From: Anaerorhabdus sp036637135
Lineage (GTDB): Bacteria > Bacillota_I > Bacilli_A > Erysipelotrichales > Erysipelotrichaceae
Direction of reading: 5' to 3'
Length of the DNA: 20,771 bases
NCBI RefSeq assembly: GCF_036637135.1
Contig: NZ_JAVWNC010000041.1
Coordinates: 1 to 20,771 of the forward strand
Below, one piece after another: positions 1 through 6,929 of this stretch. The translations under genes were made by a program, and so were the position numbers. Under the pieces are notes generated by a model. It did no database searches, had not been told where the DNA came from, and saw only the letters and a program-made list of their open reading frames with translations. The number at the start of each line of letters is the position of its first letter. The first letter of the stretch is position 1.

Positions 1-8
1 TTCAAGTT

Positions 9-1772
9 TTATTCTTCGATTACACTTAACCCTGCATTGTGTCCACTAGTGACTGCCCATCCAAATAATGATCCACCATAGTAGATATCTCCTTCAAGAC
101 CACCAACAACTTCTCCTGCAGCATATAAACCTTGGATTGGTTCGTTCTTTGAGTTGACAACTTGCATCTTGTCATTGATCTTCAATCCACCCAATGTAGC
201 ATAATAGCGTAACCACATTTGAATTGCATAATAAGGACCATCCGTTGTGATTTCACCTTTTAATTCTCGACCATATTCATCTTTACCATTTTTAACACTT
301 GCATCAAATTTTTCTGCCGATGTACTAAGTGATCCTTCAGGTAATGATAAACTTGTCTCTAAATCTGCCAGTGTCTTTCCCTCAATCATAACTGGATTTG
401 ATGCACCTGCATTCGCTAACCATTCTTTTACATCATCTTCGCTATAAATTTTACTACCCATCATTCCTTCATTGAATGCATTAAATGCTTCTTCATTTAG
501 GATTAAGTAATTTGCTTTATTCACTTTCATTGCTTGAATTAAGTCGTAGGCATTTCCTTGTTCATTGGTGAAACGCTCTCCATTTTCATTAACTAAGAAT
601 GCACCACCTACACCATAAGCTTTCCCCACACCTGGGTTTGTATATTGACCTAATCCACTTGGCATCACAATACTGTTTGGTTGAACATTGATGAATTCCA
701 TATTAATTGTAGCAGCATCAACTGCTTCAGCCATTTTTAATCCATCACCTTCAGCTCCTGCAGCTCCTGCGTATACATATTCTGTTTGAATTTCTTCAGG
801 AATCATTTCATCATTATTACCAAAACCACCTGTTGCTAAAATCACTGAATCTGCATGAATTGTATATTCTTTACCTTTTGCTGTAGCTTTAATACCTTTC
901 ACTACATTATCTTCAACAATAAGTTCAGTTCCTTTTGTACCTAAGTAAAGTGTTCCACCACCTTCAGTGAATGAGTTAGTTAAACTTGTTACAACACCAG
1001 CTCCACGCCCTTCAGCAGAGTATGTTCTTCCTCCACCTTCAGTTCGTACATAAGGTACATTTGCACCATCTTCACTTACGATCCAATCAAATGCTGCTCC
1101 TACTGTATTCACAAAGATATCGAGAGTTGCTTCATCATTGTAGTTATGACCATTCTTCATCATATCTGCTTTTAATGATTCAGGTGAATCTTCATATCCA
1201 TCTTCTTCTTGCCATTTACTACCGGTTGCAGTTGTTCCAGCACCAGCCATTGCAGATGCTCCTCCTGCGATACTCATTTTTTCTACTAATATAACTTTCT
1301 TACCTTGTTGTTGAGTTGTTAATGCCGCAGATAACCCTGCAACACCACCACCTACGACAACAACATCTGTAGTTTCTTCAACTTGTTCTACTTCAGTACT
1401 ACCACTTGCAGTTGAAAATTTAGAAAAATCAGCACCAGCTTGAGTCATTGCATCTTTTAATGCTGCCTTGAATCCTTCTGATGTAATTGTAGCCCCTGAT
1501 ACAACATCAACTTCAATTGTTTGATCTTTAACTGCTTGATCAACTAAATTAGGAAGTGCTGCTTTACCAATACCCTCTGTTTCGTTTTCATCTGTTACTT
1601 CAATGGATTTAATACTAGAGCTGTCAACAGTTACCGCAATTGTAATATCACCATGATAACCTGCTGCTGAGGCAGTATAAGTACCTGCCTTCATAGAACC
1701 TTCATTTGATGCAGGTGTACTACATCCTGCAATTAATAACAATGAAAGTACTAATGAAATAATTTTTTTCAT
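9..1772 (-). CDS. Exported flavinylated FAD-dependent reductase (lipoprotein, FMN-binding plus FAD-binding domains)
   Basis: This looks like a cell-surface flavoprotein reductase of the fumarate/urocanate reductase superfamily. The 587-residue product starts with a lipoprotein signal (LLLIAGC, lipidated Cys17). An FMN-binding domain follows (about 28-115) with the motif DVVSGAT, where Thr95 is the expected site of covalent FMN attachment by ApbE. An FAD_binding_2 domain fills the rest: dinucleotide fold GGGVAG at 141-146 with Glu164 after it, and the closing motif GLYAAGEV near 548-555. Family members take electrons from the quinone pool or extracellular flavins and reduce small organic acceptors outside the membrane. 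Residues that bind fumarate in the classical enzymes appear replaced (Tyr523/Tyr524 for the His pair, Tyr564 for an Arg, no Arg in the segment after FTNE), so the substrate is probably not fumarate. It forms its own unit with promoter and candidate operator. GGAGGG lies just before the ATG. The identity of the family is secure; the substrate is unknown. Confidence 0.9.
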   Translation of the reverse strand: MKKIISLVLSLLLIAGCSTPASNEGSMKAGTYTASAAGYHGDITIAVTVDSSSIKSIEVTDENETEGIGKAALPNLVDQAVKDQTIEVDVVSGATITSEGFKAALKDAMTQAGADFSKFSTASGSTEVEQVEETTDVVVVGGGVAGLSAALTTQQQGKKVILVEKMSIAGGASAMAGAGTTATGSKWQEEDGYEDSPESLKADMMKNGHNYNDEATLDIFVNTVGAAFDWIVSEDGANVPYVRTEGGGRTYSAEGRGAGVVTSLTNSFTEGGGTLYLGTKGTELIVEDNVVKGIKATAKGKEYTIHADSVILATGGFGNNDEMIPEEIQTEYVYAGAAGAEGDGLKMAEAVDAATINMEFINVQPNSIVMPSGLGQYTNPGVGKAYGVGGAFLVNENGERFTNEQGNAYDLIQAMKVNKANYLILNEEAFNAFNEGMMGSKIYSEDDVKEWLANAGASNPVMIEGKTLADLETSLSLPEGSLSTSAEKFDASVKNGKDEYGRELKGEITTDGPYYAIQMWLRYYATLGGLKINDKMQVVNSKNEPIQGLYAAGEVVGGLEGDIYYGGSLFGWAVTSGHNAGLSVIEE

Positions 1773-1786
1773 GTCATCCCTCCGTT

Positions 1787-1803
1787 GTAGACGACCGGTC
1801 TAC
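1787..1803. promoter_or_regulatory. Candidate repressor operator (17-bp inverted repeat) at the reductase transcription start
   Basis: The + strand reads GTAGAC-GACCG-GTCTAC, with perfect 6-bp arms and a 5-bp spacer. It lies between the -10 box and the ribosome binding site, so it overlaps or directly follows the predicted transcription start near 1804. Its GC-rich core stands out in AT-rich surroundings. TAGACCGGTCTA-like palindromes are typical of TetR-family operators in Gram-positive bacteria; that assignment is inference. No TetR gene is present in the window. Confidence 0.55.
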
Positions 1804-1810
1804 TTTTAAT

Positions 1811-1839
1811 ATGATAAGACAATTCACTTGTTAATTCAA
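1811..1839 (-). promoter_or_regulatory. Promoter of the flavin reductase gene
   Basis: On the minus strand TTGAAT (1839-1834) and TATCAT (1816-1811) are separated by exactly 17 bp, close to the sigma-A consensus. The predicted start near 1804 gives a leader of about 30 nt with a GGAGGG ribosome binding site. The palindrome at 1787-1803 lies immediately downstream. Confidence 0.6.
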
Positions 1840-1854
1840 GCACAAGTTATGAAA

Positions 1855-1885
1855 AACGAAAAAAAAGCTAGATTAATATCTAGCT
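1855..1885 (-). terminator. Rho-independent terminator of the nucleoside ABC operon
   Basis: An 8-bp perfect stem, AGCTAGAT and ATCTAGCT with a 4-nt loop (1866-1885), is followed on the minus strand by nine T residues (1865-1857). It begins 7 bp after the stop codon of the last permease gene. Confidence 0.85.
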
Positions 1886-1892
1886 CTTCACA

Positions 1893-2852
1893 TTAACGTT
1901 TACCTGAATCGTAGATTTCTCCAGCTGCCTTAGGTCCAACTGCTTTACCGCTAAACACGATAAGTGCAATGATTGTAAATACATAAGGAATACAAGCGAA
2001 GAATTCTGATGGTAATTGATTTAACACTGGTATCATACTTGCGTATACACCAAGTGCTGATGAGAAACCAAAGAAGATTGCAGCGCCTAGAACTCCAAAT
2101 GGATTCCACTTACCAAAAATCAATGCAGCGATTGAGATAAACCCAACCCCATGAATTGAAGCAATTGTATATTGAACACCCGATGTAAGAACCATTACTG
2201 CTCCTGCAAGTCCACCAAGACATCCTGATAGAATAACTCCTGCATATCTCATTTTATAAACATTAATACCCATTGAAGCACTTGCTTGAGGATTTTCACC
2301 ACAAGAACGTAGTCTTAATCCAAATGGTGTTTTGAATACGACGAAGTATACAATGAATACTAACAAGATTGCTAAGAAAATTGTTGGATAAATATTTTTG
2401 AACATCATGTCACCTAAAATAGGAATATCAGATAAGATTGGAACTTCCTTAACTTTTGAAATACCTTTTGAAAATGATTGAGTTCTTTGTTGATTAAATA
2501 TAATTTGACATAAATAAATTGTAATCCCACCTGCAAGTAAGTTTAATGCTGTACCTGCAATGGTGTGGTCAGCTTTGAAATTGATTGTAGATACTGCAAG
2601 AAGAAGCGAATATAAAGCTCCTGCAATAACACCTGCAACTAAACCAATCCAACCTGCATATTGACCTAATGCTGGGTTTGCTTCAAGAAGAACACATACT
2701 GTAGCTCCTGCGAATCCTCCCACCATCATAATACCTTCAAGTGCGATATTTACAATACCAGAACGTTCAGAGAATAATCCACCAAGCGCACAAATGATAA
2801 TTGGTGCTGCAATCATTAGCACTGATGGGAACATCGAAATAATTAAACTCAT
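1893..2852 (-). CDS. BMP-type nucleoside ABC transporter permease (NupQ/YufQ-like)
   Basis: This is the second, shorter membrane subunit of a BMP-family importer for nucleosides. The 319-residue protein is almost entirely hydrophobic, with about eight to ten membrane segments. It carries the family pattern near its start (LGGLFSERSGIVNIALEGIM) and, in the middle, the coupling-helix region (FGLRLRSCGENPQASASMGI) that contacts the ATPase. It resembles B. subtilis NupQ/YufQ. The ATG overlaps the stop of the preceding permease gene (ATGA), and AAGGAGGTG lies inside the end of that gene, so the two are translationally coupled. A strong terminator follows. Nucleoside specificity is inferred from the family and from the adjacent BMP lipoprotein. 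Confidence 0.9.
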   Translation of the reverse strand: MSLIISMFPSVLMIAAPIIICALGGLFSERSGIVNIALEGIMMVGGFAGATVCVLLEANPALGQYAGWIGLVAGVIAGALYSLLLAVSTINFKADHTIAGTALNLLAGGITIYLCQIIFNQQRTQSFSKGISKVKEVPILSDIPILGDMMFKNIYPTIFLAILLVFIVYFVVFKTPFGLRLRSCGENPQASASMGINVYKMRYAGVILSGCLGGLAGAVMVLTSGVQYTIASIHGVGFISIAALIFGKWNPFGVLGAAIFFGFSSALGVYASMIPVLNQLPSEFFACIPYVFTIIALIVFSGKAVGPKAAGEIYDSGKR

Positions 2853-3961
2853 TTCGCTTCACCTCCTTGCGTTTGCAAATCTTGTTTTTTCTTTTTCTTA
2901 CGTGTTGTAAATTTAAGCAAGTAATATTGAATTGCATACTGTAATGCTACGAAGAATACGATAGAACTTGAAATAATATCTCCAATTTCTTTTGGAACAC
3001 CATATGTTTGAAGTAATGGTTGAGCCACTTTTAATAAACCGAATAACATACCAGCAAGTGTTACACCGATGGCAGTACATCCACCAACTAACGCAACCGC
3101 AATACCATCAAATCCATAGTTATCCATCGCAACCATTACACGTCCATAACCGAATGTACCTTGTACAACGATAGCACCTGCAATACCCGCAAGGAAACCT
3201 GAAATCATAATTGATAAGATAATACTCTTATTTACTTTGATACCTGCATAACGTGCACCTTCTTTATTAAAACCTGTTGCGCGTAATGAATAACCAAAGG
3301 AAGTTTTTTCAATGATAAACCAGAACAACACGACTGCAATAATCACAATGATAAATCCCCAGTGGAAACGACTATTATTAGTTAATTGTCTAAAGAATTC
3401 ACTTCCTAACATTGTGTTTTCAGGGATATTCACTGTTCTTTGTGCAGTAGATCCTGGTAATGCACGTAGGAAGTAGTTAGCACCATACAATGCTGTATAG
3501 TTTAACATGATTCCAGTAACAACTTCTGAAATATTAAATTTAGATTTTAATAAACCTGGAACGAATGCCCACAATGCTCCAGCTATACCTCCTGCAAGAA
3601 TACATACAGTTGCAGCTGCAATACTTGGCATTGGTACTAAGATTGCTACCATACAACTTACTAAACTACCAACGATAACTTGTCCTTCACATCCGATATT
3701 GAACATACCTGTACGATATGCAAAACTTACAGATAAACCAGTTAAAATAATTGGCATTGTACTTACTAAGAATTCCCCAGGATAACGTAAATTGACTGCA
3801 GAACCAGCTTTCAACATATCATATCCTGTTAAACCTTTAATTAATCCAGCAAATAGTGTTGCGATGTCTTTACCTGAAACAAGCAAAATTATCATCCCAA
3901 CAATAATACCTAAGCCAACTGCAATTAATGGGATTAAGATTTTTTCATTCTTCTTACTCAT
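2849..3961 (-). CDS. BMP-type nucleoside ABC transporter permease (NupP/YufP-like)
   Basis: This is the first and longer membrane subunit of the importer, about 370 residues, with a lysine-rich tail (TTRKKKKK). Family marks are the segment FAYRTGMFNIGCEGQ and the coupling region FGYSLRATGFNKEGARYAGI. I chose the ATG at 3961 (MSKKNEK) and not the in-frame GTG at 3967: the GAGGGGG ribosome binding site is about 9 nt from the ATG but only about 3 nt from the GTG. With that start it overlaps the ATPase gene by 8 bp and the next permease by 4 bp, a tightly coupled operon. It pairs with the other permease to form the transmembrane channel. Confidence 0.9.
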   Translation of the reverse strand: MSKKNEKILIPLIAVGLGIIVGMIILLVSGKDIATLFAGLIKGLTGYDMLKAGSAVNLRYPGEFLVSTMPIILTGLSVSFAYRTGMFNIGCEGQVIVGSLVSCMVAILVPMPSIAAATVCILAGGIAGALWAFVPGLLKSKFNISEVVTGIMLNYTALYGANYFLRALPGSTAQRTVNIPENTMLGSEFFRQLTNNSRFHWGFIIVIIAVVLFWFIIEKTSFGYSLRATGFNKEGARYAGIKVNKSIILSIMISGFLAGIAGAIVVQGTFGYGRVMVAMDNYGFDGIAVALVGGCTAIGVTLAGMLFGLLKVAQPLLQTYGVPKEIGDIISSSIVFFVALQYAIQYYLLKFTTRKKKKKQDLQTQGGEAK

Positions 3962-5489
3962 GATCACTTACCCCCTCAATTTTAGAACCAGCCATCATTA
4001 AACCAAGTTGTTTTTCATCAGTATCTTTTGCTTTAACTAAACCCGTAATTCCACCATTATACATAACAGCAATACGGTCACTTAAACCTAGAATTTCATC
4101 TAATTCAAACGAAACAAGTAATACCGCTTTTCCTGCATTTCTTTCACTTACAATACGACCATGAATATATTCAATAGCACCAACATCTAATCCACGAGTT
4201 GGTTGAACAACAATTAATAAATCTGGGCTACGGTCAATCTCACGAGCTATAATTGCTTTTTGTTGATTTCCACCTGACATTGAACGCGTAATCGTTTCTT
4301 TACCTTGTCCGCTACGTACGTCAAATTCATTAATTAGTTTATCTGCATATTGATCAATTTTATCAAAACTTAAAATACCATTTTTACTAAATTGTTCAGA
4401 ATTATATCCATGAATTATAAAGTTTTCTTTTAGTTTGAAATCAAGAATTAAACCATGTTTATGACGATCTTCTGGAACATGCCCAATACCTGAATCAATA
4501 CGCTTCTTGATTGAGAAATTTGTAACATCATTACCATTGAGTATCAATGATCCTGATGTAATTGAAGTAAGTCCAGTTATTGCTTCAACAAGTTCTGATT
4601 GGCCATTTCCATCAATTCCCGCAATACCAACTATTTCCCCAGCACTTACAGATAATGTGAAGTTTTCAACAGCACGAGTACCTCGTGAGTTCTTTACACA
4701 TAAATCTTTAATTTCTAGAACTTTATTACCCAATTGAATTTCTGGTTTATGTATTTTGAAGTCTACTTCACGACCAACCATTAGTTCAGCCATTTCTTTT
4801 TCAGAAGTCTTAGCAACCTCTACTTCAGCAATCCATTTACCCCTTCTCAATACTGTACATTTATCCGCAACTGCTTTAATTTCTTTTAACTTATGCGTAA
4901 TTAAAATAATTGTTTTCCCTTCGGCTGCTAAACTCTTCATGATTGCAATTAACTCTTCAATTTCTTGTGGAGTTAATACTGCTGTTGGTTCATCAAAAAT
5001 TAATATATCTGCATTGCGATATAACATTTTTAAAATTTCCACACGTTGTTGCATACCTACAGTTATATCTTCAATCTTTTGAGACGGATTAATATCAAAC
5101 CCATATTTCTTAGAAAGATCATCAATACGTTTAGAAGTTGTTTTAGTATCAACTGTTCCAAATCTAGTTTTAGGTTCACTTCCTAAAATAATATTTTCTG
5201 TAACTGTAAAATTATGGACCAACTTAAAGTGTTGGTGAACCATCCCAATCCCCAAATCGTTTGCAACGTTTGGATTGGTAATTTTCACTTCATTACCATT
5301 GACTTTTATGATACCTTCAGTCGGCTCATACAATCCAAACAGAATAGACATCAAGGTAGATTTACCTGCGCCATTCTCCCCCAATAAAGCATGTATAGTT
5401 CCACGCTCAACTCTCAATGTAACATTGTCGTTTGCGCGTATACCTGGGAAGTCTTTGGTTATGTTTAGCATTTCAATAGCATAATCCAT
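3954..5489 (-). CDS. BMP-type nucleoside ABC transporter ATP-binding protein, two fused ABC domains (NupO/YufO-like)
   Basis: This 511-residue protein powers the nucleoside importer and contains two nucleotide-binding domains in one chain. The first is complete: Walker A GENGAGKST at 37-45, signature VGMQQR at 144-149, Walker B ILIFDEP at 162-168 and switch His199. The second has a degenerate Walker A (GIDGNGQSE, Gln in place of Lys), signature SGGNQQK at 405-411 and Walker B LLIVVQP without the Asp-Glu pair. This asymmetry is normal in the RbsA/BMP ATPase family. The gene is separated from the upstream lipoprotein gene by a terminator and has its own near-consensus -10 box, so it may start a second transcript. 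The ribosome binding site is AAGGGG. The domain call is secure; substrate follows from context. Confidence 0.93.
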   Translation of the reverse strand: MDYAIEMLNITKDFPGIRANDNVTLRVERGTIHALLGENGAGKSTLMSILFGLYEPTEGIIKVNGNEVKITNPNVANDLGIGMVHQHFKLVHNFTVTENIILGSEPKTRFGTVDTKTTSKRIDDLSKKYGFDINPSQKIEDITVGMQQRVEILKMLYRNADILIFDEPTAVLTPQEIEELIAIMKSLAAEGKTIILITHKLKEIKAVADKCTVLRRGKWIAEVEVAKTSEKEMAELMVGREVDFKIHKPEIQLGNKVLEIKDLCVKNSRGTRAVENFTLSVSAGEIVGIAGIDGNGQSELVEAITGLTSITSGSLILNGNDVTNFSIKKRIDSGIGHVPEDRHKHGLILDFKLKENFIIHGYNSEQFSKNGILSFDKIDQYADKLINEFDVRSGQGKETITRSMSGGNQQKAIIAREIDRSPDLLIVVQPTRGLDVGAIEYIHGRIVSERNAGKAVLLVSFELDEILGLSDRIAVMYNGGITGLVKAKDTDEKQLGLMMAGSKIEGVSDHE

Positions 5490-5505
5490 TTGATACCCCT
5501 TACTA

Positions 5506-5522
5506 GTAAGCTAACCGCTTAC
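5506..5522. promoter_or_regulatory. Candidate operator (inverted repeat, cre-like) in the ABC-gene leader
   Basis: The minus strand reads GTAAGC-GGTTA-GCTTAC, a 17-bp inverted repeat with perfect 6-bp arms, placed roughly +6 to +22 relative to the predicted start. With the preceding T, the segment TGTAAGCGGTTAGC fits the catabolite-response consensus TGWAANCGNTNWCA in all but its last two positions. It could bind CcpA, another LacI-type repressor, or simply fold in the mRNA just before the AAGGGG ribosome binding site. Confidence 0.4.
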
Positions 5523-5534
5523 AAACCTACGATA

Positions 5535-5563
5535 ATTATACCATTAATTTATTATTTTTTAAA
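5535..5563 (-). promoter_or_regulatory. Internal promoter for the ATPase-permease genes
   Basis: A perfect TATAAT (5540-5535) is preceded 17 bp upstream by TTTAAA (5563-5558) on the minus strand. It lies right after the terminator behind the lipoprotein gene, which explains how the ABC genes can be expressed independently. Confidence 0.5.
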
Positions 5564-5573
5564 AAAAATTCAT

Positions 5574-5598
5574 AAAAAAAGATACTCTTTCGAGTACC
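5574..5598 (-). terminator. Terminator between lipoprotein and ABC genes
   Basis: On the minus strand, arms GGTACTC and GAGTATC (one G-U pair) enclose a GAAA tetraloop, followed by seven T residues. It follows the lipoprotein stop codon by 14 bp. It should end most lipoprotein transcripts while letting some polymerase pass into the ABC genes. Confidence 0.85.
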
Positions 5599-5612
5599 TT
5601 TTTGAAACTTAA

Positions 5613-6701
5613 CTATTTGTTTGCAGCTCCGTTTGCAATTGTAGGAGTAGCACTTACTTCGATTTCTCCACCTTTAATCTTAGCAGCATATTCACCGATA
5701 GCAGCGATTGTTTCATCACTTAAATTACGTCCAGCAGTTAGTTCAGCACCAACTCCTTCGTTTTCAAGATTGAATACAACTGTTCCACCTTTGAATGTTC
5801 CATCAAGAATAGCTTGTGCAGCTGTTTTTGTAGAAATATCAACACGTTTAATCATTGAAGTTAAGATAATGTTCTTTCCATCAACTTCGCCGTCGTTATA
5901 TTGGTCTTTATCAACACCAATAGCCCAAACGTCTCCACGTTCTTTAGCTTCTTTAATAACTCCATTACCAGCAGCTCCAGCAGCTTGGTAAATTACTGTA
6001 GCACCAGCGTCATATTGTTTAACAGCTAATGCTTGACCTTTTGAATCATCACTGAATGAATCAGCATAGTCAACATAAATTGTAGCATCTGGGTTAGCAG
6101 CTAATACACCTTGTTCGTAACCAGCTTGGAATGCTCCAATTAGGTCACCTTCCATACCACCAACGAATCCAACTGTGTTAGAACCATTAGCTTTTGCTTC
6201 AAGACCTGCAGCAACACCAACTAGGTATGAACCTTGTTCAGCATTGTAAACAGCACTCATTACATTTTCTCCAGCAGAAACTGAATCGATGAATAAGAAG
6301 TTTTTGTCAGGATAGTTAGCAGAAACTGTATCGATAGCTTCTTGGAATAAGTATCCTACTGCGATAACTAAATCAAATCCTTCATCAGCGAAAGTTGATA
6401 AGTTAGGAATATAATCTGCATCTGAAGTTGATTGTAAGTAATCAATACATTCACCTTTTTCAGTTGAGAATCCATTTTCTTCAGCGTAAGCAACTAGACC
6501 TTCCCATGCTGATTGGTTGAATGATTTGTCATCAACTCCACCAGTATCTGTTACTAAACCGATTTTAACTGGACAAGTTGTTGCAGTTTGTCCTCCGTCT
6601 GCTTCTGGTGTTGGTGTTGCTTCTGCAGGTTTGCTTGAACATCCTGCAATCATAGCACCAGTCAAAAGAAGAACTAAAGCACTTTTTAATACTTTTTTCA
6701 T
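5613..6701 (-). CDS. BMP-family nucleoside-binding lipoprotein (PnrA/NupN-like)
   Basis: This is the extracellular substrate-binding lipoprotein of the nucleoside importer. The 362-residue product has a lipoprotein signal (MIAGC, lipidated Cys21) and a short Pro/Thr/Glu tether. The BMP periplasmic-binding fold begins near residue 43, with the family hallmark GLVTDTGGVDDKSFNQSAWEG. PnrA/TmpC/NupN relatives bind purine nucleosides such as guanosine, inosine and adenosine. The gene lies first in the transport cluster, with a strong promoter (perfect TTGACA), GGAGGA ribosome binding site and its own terminator, consistent with the usual excess of binding protein over the channel. Upstream and 226 bp away is the yjjI gene. 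Exact ligand cannot be told from the sequence. Confidence 0.93.
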   Translation of the reverse strand: MKKVLKSALVLLLTGAMIAGCSSKPAEATPTPEADGGQTATTCPVKIGLVTDTGGVDDKSFNQSAWEGLVAYAEENGFSTEKGECIDYLQSTSDADYIPNLSTFADEGFDLVIAVGYLFQEAIDTVSANYPDKNFLFIDSVSAGENVMSAVYNAEQGSYLVGVAAGLEAKANGSNTVGFVGGMEGDLIGAFQAGYEQGVLAANPDATIYVDYADSFSDDSKGQALAVKQYDAGATVIYQAAGAAGNGVIKEAKERGDVWAIGVDKDQYNDGEVDGKNIILTSMIKRVDISTKTAAQAILDGTFKGGTVVFNLENEGVGAELTAGRNLSDETIAAIGEYAAKIKGGEIEVSATPTIANGAANK

Positions 6702-6739
6702 TTCTTTTCCTCCGTTTTTGGCTTTTTTTGCCTATAAAA

Positions 6740-6768
6740 ATATTAACCTTTATGGTATCAATTGTCAA
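6740..6768 (-). promoter_or_regulatory. Promoter of the BMP lipoprotein gene
   Basis: A perfect TTGACA (6768-6763) and TAATAT (6745-6740) are 17 bp apart on the minus strand. The rest of the 226-bp gap (about 6770-6900) is AT-rich; I see no known riboswitch in it. Confidence 0.65.
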
Positions 6769-6900
6769 ATAAACACAGGTGAATTCATGAAAAGATGCTG
6801 CGCTTTTTTCATGTAAATATTTATTTTTTCTTACAATATCTTAAATTGAATGAACATCATTATCATTAATGTTTAAACACTTTTTTGATACTATGTGAAA

Positions 6901-6929
6901 CCAAAAGAAAAGACAACCGAAGTTGTCTT
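6901..6929 (-). terminator. Terminator of the rnj-ftsK-yjjI operon
   Basis: An 8-bp perfect stem, AAGACAAC and GTTGTCTT, is closed by a TTCG tetraloop on the minus strand (6910-6929) and followed by TTCTTTTGG. The stem begins inside the yjjI stop codon. Confidence 0.85.

Noticed and set aside
986..1294. Open frames on the + strand opposite the large genes, here and elsewhere
   Set aside because: They lie wholly inside minus-strand genes with strong family matches, have low-complexity translations rich in Leu/His/Ser, and lack ribosome binding sites.
3954..5489. Second ABC domain lacking Walker A Lys and Walker B Asp-Glu, as a sign of decay
   Set aside because: Degenerate second domains, including the QPTRGLD form, are normal in the BMP/RbsA ATPase families, and the first domain is complete.
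6851..6865. Fur-like 7-1-7 box (TGATAATgATGTTCA on the minus strand) upstream of the BMP lipoprotein gene
   Set aside because: It matches the consensus at 12 of 14 positions, but it lies more than 80 bp upstream of the predicted -35 box and the surroundings are so AT-rich that such matches are expected by chance.
6770..6900. Possible riboswitch or small RNA between yjjI and the lipoprotein gene
   Set aside because: The region lies upstream of the predicted start, no purine-riboswitch core was recognised, and no second terminator is present. The imperfect repeat ATGAAAA...TTTTCAT has only 7-bp AT-rich arms.
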